Shown: positions 29,033 to 37,638 of the stretch, one piece after another | Numbering within the stretch: the first letter of the stretch is position 1 | Layout: the number at the start of each line of letters is the position of its first letter | Assembly (NCBI RefSeq): GCF_014652415.1 | Contig: NZ_BMYT01000002.1 | Coordinates: forward strand, 682,001 to 746,000 | From: Affinundibacterium macrobrachii | GTDB lineage: Bacteria > Pseudomonadota > Gammaproteobacteria > Burkholderiales > Burkholderiaceae_D | Direction: 5' to 3' | DNA length: 64,000 bases | Notes under the pieces: model-generated | Told to the model about the DNA's origin: nothing | Database searches by the model: none | What the model saw: the letters and a program-made list of their open reading frames with translations, nothing else | Position numbers and translations under genes: made by a program

Positions 29033-30022
29033 TTATTTCACCTTCGTAAGAAATTCTTCGATTTTCTGTAGCATCCATTGTGGCGCATCCGCCATAATAA
29101 AATGCTTCGCGTCTTGCGCAAACGCGATGTTGTTGAAGTCTTTAGGAATGTTTGCTAATTGTTTTTCGTAGGTCGCTTGTACTTGTGCCGCAGGTGTGTA
29201 CGGTGCGCCATTTTGGAGTGCGCCCAAACTGAGTACCGGCACTTGAATGTTCTTTAATGCTGGACGTAAGTCTTTACTCGCCAGTTCACTCATCGCACGA
29301 CCCGAAGTCATCGGATCTGAACGCATCATGTCTTTCGCAATTTGCGCATGCCAGTCAGCATTGTTTGCCATATTTTTTGCCATTGCCATTGGATCAAAGC
29401 CAGTATTTTGTGGCGGTGGCGTATTACCTGATTTTTGCATATTCGCTTGTGCTTCTGCATACATCGCGCCCAAGGCAGGTAAGCCGTCTACATTAATCGC
29501 CGCAGCAATTTTGTCTGAGTGATTTGACGCGAGTGAGAGCGCTAAAAAGCCACCTAAAGAATGTCCGATGATGATGGGCTTTTGCAATTTCTGCGCAGCG
29601 ATATAGTCAATAATCGCTAGTTCTTGGGTCGCGATAAATCCCTTGCTGATCGCGCTGTTCGGCAACGCTTTGGTGCCAGCGAAGCCCGCTAAAGTGAGTA
29701 CATGTAGTTGATACTTAGATTGAAGATGAGCGACCGTGTCTTTCCAAACGGCAGATGATGATGCGAGACCTGGAATCAAAATGATCGGGGTTCCAGCACC
29801 GCTTACTTCGACGGTGAACGGCGCTACCGCGCTGATTGGTGAGCTTGTTGTATCGCTAGCTTTTTTGTTGGCGTCTAGTGGTGTACCTTGTTGCGCAGTC
29901 GCTGGAAGATTGATACTAAGCACTGTGGCGACAAGAATTGCACTACTGCACAAGATGCGGCGCATATTCGTGAAACTTGATGTTGTTTGCATTTGGGAAG
30001 TGTGGAATGTTGGCGTATTCAT
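29033..30022 (-). CDS. Exported alpha/beta hydrolase
   Basis: A 329-residue protein with a signal sequence inside the first 43 residues (MRRILCSSAILVATVLS...TAQ) and a Ser/Thr-rich linker to the hydrolase body: the oxyanion strand TPIILIPGLASSSAVW, the nucleophile elbow GHSLGG (Ser near residue 155) and a C-terminal His in AQDAKHFIMAD. The expected acid position reads VLSLGALQNGAPY and shows no clear Asp, so the acid may be elsewhere. AAGGA precedes the first ATG, which favours the long start, although MRRIL at codon 20 would give a neater signal peptide. The substrate is unknown. Confidence 0.85.
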   Translation of the reverse strand: MNTPTFHTSQMQTTSSFTNMRRILCSSAILVATVLSINLPATAQQGTPLDANKKASDTTSSPISAVAPFTVEVSGAGTPIILIPGLASSSAVWKDTVAHLQSKYQLHVLTLAGFAGTKALPNSAISKGFIATQELAIIDYIAAQKLQKPIIIGHSLGGFLALSLASNHSDKIAAAINVDGLPALGAMYAEAQANMQKSGNTPPPQNTGFDPMAMAKNMANNADWHAQIAKDMMRSDPMTSGRAMSELASKDLRPALKNIQVPVLSLGALQNGAPYTPAAQVQATYEKQLANIPKDFNNIAFAQDAKHFIMADAPQWMLQKIEEFLTKVK

Positions 30023-30227
30023 AGTATGTCCTTGTGTTTGTTTTTTAATCTGAATGGCGAGTGAAGTGCATTGTAGAGATCAAACAAACACGAAACCAGT
30101 GACAAATGTCACCAGTTTTTATGACGATTTACCTCATCACAAGATCTGCCTAGATATTTGCAGATTCGTGATCGCCGATATGCATAGGATTTCATGCATT
30201 TGAATTGCACCGAACCTATGCGAGGTC

Positions 30228-31208
30228 TCAAGCAAGTACCCGTTGCGCCACTTGTAAGTACAAGGGAATCCCAAACAATAAATTTAATGGGAAAGTAAGG
30301 GCGAGCGACATACCGATGTATAAAGATGGATTGGCCTCAGGAATCGCATAGCGCACCACCGCGGGTACAGCGATATAGGAGGCACTCGACGCAAGTACCA
30401 TCAACAACACCGTATTCCCTAACGAAAGCTGGAAGATCACGCCCATACCGAGTGCCAAGCCTGCATGACAAAGCGGTGCGATGACACCGAACGCAAATAC
30501 CAGTGGCGATTGGTTTTTTAAGCCTGGCACATTGCGTGCAGCTAACAGACCCATGTCGAGTAAGAAGAATGCGAGTAAGCCCTTAAATAAATCGACAGAA
30601 AAAGGCCGCATCATATTTTGTCCAGCTTCGCCACTGATCATGCCGATCATGAGTGAGCCTAGCAAAAGCAACTGAGCGCCATCGGTAAAAGATTCATGGA
30701 GTAGTTTCTTCACCGAGAGCGAAGATGGCATCTCTTGGTTGACTGCGTTTGCATGGGCTTGCTGACTACGTACGCGATTCGCAATAAAAATCGCGATGAT
30801 GATGGCGGGCGATTCCATCAGCGCCATCGCTGCTGCCATATGTCCACCATACGCGATCGATTGATGATCGAGTATCTGCGTGGCGGTGATAAATGTGACC
30901 GCGCTGACTGAGCCATAAGTTGCCGCTAATGCTGCTGCATCGAAATGCGTAATAAAGCGTTTTAGCAATTGAAAAGCGAGTAAAGGGACAATGATCGCTA
31001 AGCTGATGGCGCAAGCCAAGCTGATCAATACTTCGCTGGTAAAGCCGGTTTTCTCAAGTGCGAATCCACCTTTTAAGCCTAGTGCCATCAATAAATAGAG
31101 CGATAAAAAGCGTGAAATTTGTTGTGGAATTTCTAGATTAGATTTGAAAAATCCAGCCAATAGACCGAATAAGAAAAAGAGAATAGCCGGGTCGCTAAAC
31201 GTCATCAT
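30228..31208 (-). CDS. SbtA-like sodium-dependent bicarbonate transporter
   Basis: A 326-residue polytopic membrane protein of the SbtA family (ten spans expected). Family features visible are FGLLAGFFKSNLEIPQQISRFLSLYLLMALGLKGG near the N terminus, YGSVSAVTFITA and MALMESPAIIIAIF in the first half, and ASSASYIAVPAVVRYAIPEANP in the second. Known members import bicarbonate with Na+. The ATG at 31208 is preferred over an in-frame TTG two codons upstream; AGGA lies about 11 bases before it. No SbtB-like partner is next to it. The divergent LysR gene at 31322 is the likely regulator. Confidence 0.85.
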   Translation of the reverse strand: MMTFSDPAILFFLFGLLAGFFKSNLEIPQQISRFLSLYLLMALGLKGGFALEKTGFTSEVLISLACAISLAIIVPLLAFQLLKRFITHFDAAALAATYGSVSAVTFITATQILDHQSIAYGGHMAAAMALMESPAIIIAIFIANRVRSQQAHANAVNQEMPSSLSVKKLLHESFTDGAQLLLLGSLMIGMISGEAGQNMMRPFSVDLFKGLLAFFLLDMGLLAARNVPGLKNQSPLVFAFGVIAPLCHAGLALGMGVIFQLSLGNTVLLMVLASSASYIAVPAVVRYAIPEANPSLYIGMSLALTFPLNLLFGIPLYLQVAQRVLA

Positions 31209-31321
31209 AAACAAAAGATCCTAGTGTGGTGCGCGTACGGAGCGCAATAGGGCGGCATTGTAGTGATTGGTTGCTATAGAGTAAAATCAATAATTATTAT
31301 GTAAATCATCGATAAAAATCT
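31209..31321. promoter_or_regulatory. Divergent promoter region, SbtA-like gene / LysR gene
   Basis: The 113-base A+T-rich spacer contains the perfect palindrome AATAATTATT (31289-31298) 23 bases before the LysR start. LysR-type regulators usually bind in such divergent spacers; the exact T-N11-A site could not be fixed. Confidence 0.4.
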
Positions 31322-32206
31322 ATGAATGTCAGTTTTCGCCAATTAAAACTTTTACTCGCAGTAGCCGAACATCGCAGCATTACCGCAGCGGCCGATGCTT
31401 GCTACATCACGCAACCGACAGTATCAATGCAACTGAAAGCGATGTCGGATGAAGTAGGTTTGCCTTTGTACGAAGTGATTGGCAAACAGGTTTTTTTGAC
31501 GGCAGCGGGAGAGGCGGTGGCGCAATCGGCGCGCATGATTCGTGACGAGTTTGATTACTTGCAGCAGACTATCAGTGCAATGAAAGGGCACACAGAAGGG
31601 CGCTTACGCGTGGCAATTGCTAGTACCGCAAAGTATTTTGTGCCACGTATGTTGGGGAACTTTTATAAACAGTTTCCGAATATTGATATTGCATTCGAAG
31701 TCTTAAATCGTGACGGTGTCGTCAATCGTTTAAAGGCGAATGCAGATGACTTATACATCATGTCGATTCCGCCCGCTGATTTAGATTTAGAGCAGTATCG
31801 ATTTTTAGAAAATCCGCTAGTAGTAATCGCGCCTATCGATCATCCGCTCGGTGCAAAAAAGCGAATTAAACGCAAGGAGTTAATCGATGAATTATTTGTC
31901 TTGCGTGAAGCGGGTTCAGGCACGCGACTAGCATGTAACGCCTATTTCACTGAGCATCAGTTTCAACCCAAAGTACGTTTAGAACTTGGCAGTAACGAGG
32001 CCATCAAACAAGCAGTCGCGGGTGGTTTAGGTCTCGCTATTATTTCCAAACACGCATTGAGTCAAAATCTCGCATCAGAAGGTTTGCAAATTTTAAAGGT
32101 CGACAATTTTCCGATTCATTCTAATTGGTGGATTATTTATCCTAAAGGAAAACGATTATCCCCAATCGCAAAGGTGTTCTTCGAGCATTTACAAGATTGG
32201 GCATAA
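31322..32206 (+). CDS. LysR-family regulator, CbbR/CmpR-like
   Basis: A 294-residue regulator: winged helix-turn-helix at residues 1-60 (FRQLKLLLAVAEHRSITAAADACYITQPTVSMQLKAM), then a two-lobed effector domain. The stretch from VNRLKANADDLYIM through LVVIAPIDHPL, and EAGSGTR, resembles CbbR/CmpR proteins, which respond to carbon-fixation or CO2-related metabolites. It is divergent from an SbtA-like bicarbonate transporter, which fits control of inorganic carbon uptake. No RuBisCO genes are in the window. Confidence 0.9.
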   Translation: MNVSFRQLKLLLAVAEHRSITAAADACYITQPTVSMQLKAMSDEVGLPLYEVIGKQVFLTAAGEAVAQSARMIRDEFDYLQQTISAMKGHTEGRLRVAIASTAKYFVPRMLGNFYKQFPNIDIAFEVLNRDGVVNRLKANADDLYIMSIPPADLDLEQYRFLENPLVVIAPIDHPLGAKKRIKRKELIDELFVLREAGSGTRLACNAYFTEHQFQPKVRLELGSNEAIKQAVAGGLGLAIISKHALSQNLASEGLQILKVDNFPIHSNWWIIYPKGKRLSPIAKVFFEHLQDWA

Positions 32207-32218
32207 TTTTATTCCAGC

Positions 32219-32240
32219 AAATAAAATATATTTTATTTTT
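32219..32240 (+). terminator. A/T palindrome after the LysR gene, possible weak terminator
   Basis: AAATAAAATA and TATTTTATTT are a perfect 20-base palindrome running into more T, 12 bases after the stop. The stem is A/T only, so termination strength is doubtful. Confidence 0.35.
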
Positions 32241-32395
32241 CATAATGCATAGATTGTAATAAAATTGATTTAGGTTTACACGTCCAACTTCATCAAATTA
32301 ATCAGACCTGCGACAGCTTTTGAGTCTTAGTTGATGTAGTCATCGGAATAAGTATTGAATCCAACTGAAAACAGGCTACTTATCAATCTACGTAT

Positions 32396-33220
32396 ATGAA
32401 AAAACTAAACCTACTATCTCTTATCATTATTTTTTCCGTATTACTCAGTGCGTGTGGCGGTGGCGATTCGACCAGTCCTAGCCAGAGTCCTAGCCCAACA
32501 CCTATCGTTATTGTTAAGAAAACGATTAACGTTGATAACATAGAGCAGGTATTTGCTAGTTTCTTGCTCTATCGTTATCGGTTAACCAAAGAAATTGATC
32601 TGCTTTCGAAATTCAGTGGGACTATACCTGTCTCTTCTGCTAGGTTTGTTCCGTGTCCACTGGGGGGGAGTGTGGATAGGTCCGTTACGGTAACGTTTTA
32701 CTATTGTTACACTGATCAAGGGGTAATGAATAGTGGCTCCATAACTTGGACCCCCCCAGGATATGGGCCAACTCGGAATAATTGGTATGATTTTGTTGAT
32801 CTAAATTATCAATTGAGTGACGATACTGAAGTACAGCTGCTTAGTGGTATCTATCATCCTTTGACGAGTACATTATTTAACACTGTCGATTTGCGACGTT
32901 TCAATGTTAAATATACTAGGGGAGCAAGAACTGAAACATATAACAATTATGCCGAGTGGCCAAGAATCGTTGAGATCACAACGTTTGATGGTGTGGCCAG
33001 CCAAAATTTTAAATTGACTGAATATGATGATAAAAGCTTGCCTGTTACACCAGTTATCAGTGCGGCAGATGGTTCGAATATTAGTATCGAATTTAGCTCT
33101 AATGGTTCTGCGAATTTGAGCCTGCGAAACGATAAAGACGGTGTTGCACACGCGACGAAAAACTTTACGCAAGCCGAGATCGATAGGCTTCTTGTGAAGG
33201 AAAGAAAATCAAAGACTTGA
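32396..33220 (+). CDS. Putative lipoprotein of unknown function
   Basis: A 274-residue protein with a lipoprotein signal: MKKLNLLSLIIIFSVLLSAC, lipidated Cys at residue 20, then a GGG and Ser/Pro-rich tether (about residues 21-40) and a beta-rich remainder with Trp- and Tyr-rich strands. I do not recognise the family. The gene appears more A+T-rich than its neighbours by eye and has no good ribosome site. Its coding sequence holds a G7 run (32662-32668) and a C7 run (32751-32757), both intact in frame here. It may have been acquired or be fast-evolving (inference). Confidence 0.7.
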   Translation: MKKLNLLSLIIIFSVLLSACGGGDSTSPSQSPSPTPIVIVKKTINVDNIEQVFASFLLYRYRLTKEIDLLSKFSGTIPVSSARFVPCPLGGSVDRSVTVTFYYCYTDQGVMNSGSITWTPPGYGPTRNNWYDFVDLNYQLSDDTEVQLLSGIYHPLTSTLFNTVDLRRFNVKYTRGARTETYNNYAEWPRIVEITTFDGVASQNFKLTEYDDKSLPVTPVISAADGSNISIEFSSNGSANLSLRNDKDGVAHATKNFTQAEIDRLLVKERKSKT

Positions 33221-33286
33221 TTTTTTCATGACGCTACAGTGTTAATAGTGCGGTAAATGATCGATGCAAGCATTGACCGTTTCTTC

Positions 33287-36200
33287 TTATACACTCTCTT
33301 TTAATAAACTTAACAACGCCGCAGTATCCATACGTGCAGCGGCATCGCCACCATCTAATAAACTGTCCGCAAGATCACGTTTTTCGGCATGTAGTGCGAG
33401 GATCTTTTCTTCTATCGTGTCTTGCGTTACCAATCGATAAATCGTGACTGGGCGTTGTTGTCCCATGCGGTGCGCACGGTCTGAGGCTTGGTCTTCTACC
33501 GCTGGGTTCCACCATGGATCAAGGTGAATCACGTAATCGGCGGCAGTTAGATTGAGACCCGTTCCGCCAGCTTTTAAGCTGATTAAGAAGATATCGCCGT
33601 GACCTGCTTGAAATGCATCGACGCGTTTTTTACGTTCTTGTGCTGGTGTGCTACCGTCAATATATTGATAGGCGATCCCTTGTTGATCGAGCCAATCACG
33701 AACTAATGCTAGGTGATCGACGAATTGGCTAAACACCAAAGCCTTGTGGCGATTGTCGAGTAATTCTTCAACCGTATGTTGCAAGACCGCGAGTTTGCTG
33801 CCACTGATGTTGGCGTTTTTCATTACCAGTTTTGGGTGGCAGCAGAAGCGGCGCAGCTTGGTAATTTCCGCCAATACTTGCATCGATTGACCGGAAGTCG
33901 GATCGATCTGCGCGATTTTGTCGATGGCTTCTTGCCTTAATGCCTCATACAGATGGCGTTCTTCGTCGCTGAGTTCAACTTGTAGATTGATCTCGGTGCG
34001 TGGTGGCAGTTCACTTAAGACTTGCGTCTTGGTACGCCGTAAGATAAATGCTTGAATTAGCTTTTTCAAATGGGCGCGCACCGCTTTGTCGCCGCGTTCG
34101 ATCGGGGCGCTAAATTTATCGATGAAGTGTTCTTTTGATCCTAATAATCCTGGGTTGATGAAGCGGAACAGATTCCACAATTCACCTAAATGATTTTCTA
34201 CGGGGGTTCCGCTAGCAATCATCTTAAAATCTGCGCTCAAAGCCATGGCAGCTTGGCTGCGCTTGGTCGCGGCATTCTTAATGACTTGTGCTTCGTCTAG
34301 CACAACGCTGTGCCAATGCTGTGCTGCAAAGCTTGCTGCATCTTGTTGTAGCATGCCGTAACTAGCAATCACGATATCAAAAGCGCCCAAATCTTGTAGT
34401 GAACGTTCTTGTTGATAAGCGCGAATTTTCAGTGTGGGCGCAAAGCGTGCCACTTCGCTTTGCCAATTCATCGCAACCGAAATTGGCGCGACCACTAAAG
34501 CTGGCCCATTTGGTGCGCGATCGACTAACAGTGCTAGCGTTTGCACCGTTTTGCCTAAACCCATATCATCCGCCAAGCATGCGCCCACACCCCATTTGGC
34601 CAGTCTAGCTAACCATTGGAAACCTTCTAATTGATAGTCGCGTAATTGTGCTTGTAAAGTGGATGGCACTTGCGGCGTAAAGTTGGCGAGTACTTCTAGT
34701 TTTTCGACTTGCTCACGCCAAGCTTTATCGACTTTGAGTTCACCAACTTCATCGGCTAGTTCTGCCAGTGCAGGAGCCGCTAAAGAATTGATGCGTATGC
34801 CATCTTTTCCACTCAGTTCTGCAAAATGGCGTAATTCGTCCAAGCGTTTGCGGAAGCTTTCGGTTAAGGCGATAAAGTCATGTTCACCAATTTTTAAGAA
34901 GCGTCCCTTAGTTGTTTCTGCCATTTGCATTAGTTCTCGCAGCGCCAGTACCCGACCATCATCGAGGGTGACTTCACCACCAGCGACAAACCATTCGCCC
35001 TGTTTTTTGATACTCAGGCGCATATTGCCTAGAGATCTTTGTCCTTGTAGACGGAAGCGCTCACCTTCAGGCCATACCAATTGCAATTGTTGCTCGGGAA
35101 TTGCGTTGAGTTGGCTTAACAATTCCAGACATTGTTCCGGCGTTTGCCATTGCCATTCGCGATTACTTTCTTCCGCGCTATCGGCCTGCGTAAAAGCTGG
35201 ACAGCTAGCGAGGATGTCTTGTAAGGCGGTATTTTCTGCGACTAAATTACGGCTTGCTTGTACCGTTTTTCCATCGATTTCGCCCAACACATTGCTAGCA
35301 CCTTTTGCTGGCATCAACCATGCACCCTGCGCTAAGGGACGCACTAATAACTGCAAACGTAGACCTTCTTTGAGCGGCAGTAAGTGTGCATACAAAGTGG
35401 CATCGGCTGCTACCGTATGAATGTGCTGCGCTAATTCTGGCAGGTCAGAATGAATCGCTAGATGCGGTGCAATCGCCGCGATCACATCAACCAATTGCGA
35501 TTTGGCTGCGCTTGGCACCGTCAGTCCAGAACCGAGGATGCTCGCAATTTGTTTGATCTCGGGACTAGAGCTATAAATCGCCAAGCGCGTTGGTGTTTCT
35601 TTGCGCGCGACGTAAGCTTGTTGAGCCGTGATTGGCGGTTCTAATTGCAAGCTAATGTGATCGTTCTTTTCTTTGAGAAAAAGAGTCAGTTCGCCTTTGA
35701 CGATATCGACACGAATATCCGGTGCATCGCTCCAATACACTTGTGGGTGACTGATCAGCAAAGGCAAGACTTTGTCGATGTCGAGTGTATATTCGGCGTG
35801 ACCGTAATAGCCATCTAAAGTCTTGCGTACGCAGTCGATTACTTGCTTATCTTGTTCGCTAAGATAAGTTAGGCTTTCTTGCTCCTGCACTAGACGCTTG
35901 AGCGCAATCGGTCGGCCCTTACTCCACACACCTTTGGCACTGATTTTTTGTTCGCGCGGTTCTATTAGCGCGTGATCACGCAATACGCTTAGTTGCCAGA
36001 CTAAGCGCGTTTCGGTCGGGGCTTTGTGATTGTCGCTATTCGTAGTTAGATTTAATTGACTTAAGGCAGTCAGTGCACGTTGCCAAGATTCTTCGCGTTG
36101 GAAGCAGCTATACAGTGGCTGTAGTTTGTGTTGTGCATGCCAAGCCGTCATTTGTGGCGCATCGCCATAGTGTTTGGCTAGCAAGGCATCGGCCTCTGCT

Positions 36201-37381
36201 GCCAACCATAGGTAGCCATGTTTGGTATAGCGTTGATAGGCAGCACGCAATCGTTGATGTGCATCTTCTCTGATTGGTTCGCTTTCCCAAAACAGAGCTA
36301 AACACTCGAATAAAGTTTCAACGCCAAGTTCACGTTGCAATACAAAGCGTTTGCTTGTGAGTGGTGTTCCTTTGGAGATATGGTTAGTGAGTGATTCCAA
36401 TAGATAGTATGTGAAGGCATCGTTTTGTTTGATGCCATCATCAACTTGCTCTTTTAGTTTTTTGCGATGGTCTGCGCTATCGACCGCGAATAAGCAAACC
36501 GTGTAAAGCAGACCAAGCAGGTCACCCAAATGAACTTTGCGCTTGCCAGTGTTTTTCTTGATATTTTTCGTAATCGCTTCGATCTGTTCTAAAGCCAGCG
36601 CATAGTCGCCACGGCTGATTGCGACCGCGAATGCATGTGTGCTGCGATGTTCATCCAAGCAGTACGCTGCTAATTTTTCTAATGCAGCAAAATCGGCACG
36701 TAGCAGTGTCTGCCAGATTAATTGCTCCAGCACTAGTGGAATACCTTCACCTAACTGCGCTAAATTTTCTAGCGCATATTGATAGGCAGCTTGGGTGTCA
36801 CCAGCAGTCCAATTGTTTTGGTAAAACAAATCAGATAGCAAAATACCTTTGCTAAATGCAGAGAATTGATTAAAGATCTGTTGACCTGCATTGGTCTTAA
36901 ATAGCTGCTCAGCCAAGACGGTTTTGTCACCAGTACGTGCTTCGAAAAATTCATTGCGCCAATAAGCGATTCCATCGATCTCATTAATCAAGCAGGAAAA
37001 GAATAATTCGCGTCGACAAAAAGCGGCGTTATGCACCTTCCAATGTTTGTATTCTTCTCGCTTGCTTAGAATCACGCGAATGCTACTAATCCAAGCATGG
37101 ATGTCGCTGTGTTCCAATAGATGTGCAATCAATGGCATCTGTAAGCCTTCATTCAGCACATAGCCTTTGCCGCTCACAGGCGAGACCAATTGCTTTTCAT
37201 GTAGCACGGCCAATTGATCACGCACCGCTATCACTCCTGGCACTTCACCCGCTTTTCCAAAAGATTCGCGCCGCTGCAACAACAATTCCAGCATGACATT
37301 TTGGCTGAGTGGCGAGTCAAGTAGCGCGAGTGCATACAGAAATGGAAATTCCTGCGCTTCGAGATGATCAAATTGGTGCAT
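33287..37381 (-). CDS. Large SNF2-family DEAD/DEAH-box helicase
   Basis: 1364 residues. The C-terminal ~470 are a SNF2 motor: LRDYQLEGFQWL (Q-motif region), ADDMGLGKTVQTL (Walker A, near residue 937), DEAQVIKN (Walker B, near 1028), SGTPVENHLGELW, then the second lobe with VFSQFVDHLALV, STPAQERKKRVDAFQ, LISLKAGGTGLNLTAADYVIHLDPWWNP and DRAHRMGQQRPV. The first ~880 residues are a helical, poorly conserved region typical of the long bacterial SNF2 proteins, which are assumed to remodel DNA-protein complexes; a SWIM zinc finger is not visible. No restriction or defence partner is adjacent, so I treat it as a housekeeping-type homologue. Confidence 0.92.
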   Translation of the reverse strand: MHQFDHLEAQEFPFLYALALLDSPLSQNVMLELLLQRRESFGKAGEVPGVIAVRDQLAVLHEKQLVSPVSGKGYVLNEGLQMPLIAHLLEHSDIHAWISSIRVILSKREEYKHWKVHNAAFCRRELFFSCLINEIDGIAYWRNEFFEARTGDKTVLAEQLFKTNAGQQIFNQFSAFSKGILLSDLFYQNNWTAGDTQAAYQYALENLAQLGEGIPLVLEQLIWQTLLRADFAALEKLAAYCLDEHRSTHAFAVAISRGDYALALEQIEAITKNIKKNTGKRKVHLGDLLGLLYTVCLFAVDSADHRKKLKEQVDDGIKQNDAFTYYLLESLTNHISKGTPLTSKRFVLQRELGVETLFECLALFWESEPIREDAHQRLRAAYQRYTKHGYLWLAAEADALLAKHYGDAPQMTAWHAQHKLQPLYSCFQREESWQRALTALSQLNLTTNSDNHKAPTETRLVWQLSVLRDHALIEPREQKISAKGVWSKGRPIALKRLVQEQESLTYLSEQDKQVIDCVRKTLDGYYGHAEYTLDIDKVLPLLISHPQVYWSDAPDIRVDIVKGELTLFLKEKNDHISLQLEPPITAQQAYVARKETPTRLAIYSSSPEIKQIASILGSGLTVPSAAKSQLVDVIAAIAPHLAIHSDLPELAQHIHTVAADATLYAHLLPLKEGLRLQLLVRPLAQGAWLMPAKGASNVLGEIDGKTVQASRNLVAENTALQDILASCPAFTQADSAEESNREWQWQTPEQCLELLSQLNAIPEQQLQLVWPEGERFRLQGQRSLGNMRLSIKKQGEWFVAGGEVTLDDGRVLALRELMQMAETTKGRFLKIGEHDFIALTESFRKRLDELRHFAELSGKDGIRINSLAAPALAELADEVGELKVDKAWREQVEKLEVLANFTPQVPSTLQAQLRDYQLEGFQWLARLAKWGVGACLADDMGLGKTVQTLALLVDRAPNGPALVVAPISVAMNWQSEVARFAPTLKIRAYQQERSLQDLGAFDIVIASYGMLQQDAASFAAQHWHSVVLDEAQVIKNAATKRSQAAMALSADFKMIASGTPVENHLGELWNLFRFINPGLLGSKEHFIDKFSAPIERGDKAVRAHLKKLIQAFILRRTKTQVLSELPPRTEINLQVELSDEERHLYEALRQEAIDKIAQIDPTSGQSMQVLAEITKLRRFCCHPKLVMKNANISGSKLAVLQHTVEELLDNRHKALVFSQFVDHLALVRDWLDQQGIAYQYIDGSTPAQERKKRVDAFQAGHGDIFLISLKAGGTGLNLTAADYVIHLDPWWNPAVEDQASDRAHRMGQQRPVTIYRLVTQDTIEEKILALHAEKRDLADSLLDGGDAAARMDTAALLSLLKESV

Positions 37382-37638
37382 TGGCTGAGGGATTTTGAGG
37401 AATTCTGAAAGCTGGATTTTACCTGATTTGCGCCTGTGTTAAGTATCACATTACTCTGAGCCTAGTGTTTAGGATCTGGTCTCATTTGTAATCTATTATT
37501 TTCTAAGGATGTGCTAATTATTTGGCTTGGTGGAAGATGGCGGTGATTGAATTGATTCGAATAAACTCTCTAAGCCTGGTCATTAACAAGTAACAATGCA
37601 TTCATAGTATCAAGACCTTCATCACTCGGAGGTCGTAT

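Noticed and set aside
34659-35420. 253-codon frame opposite the SNF2 helicase gene
   Set aside because: Fully inside a conserved coding region on the other strand, with Ser/Cys-rich unnatural composition.
33287-37381. Defence-type SNF2 helicase system
   Set aside because: No nuclease, methylase or other defence partner is adjacent; neighbours are a lipoprotein and a PhoD phosphatase.
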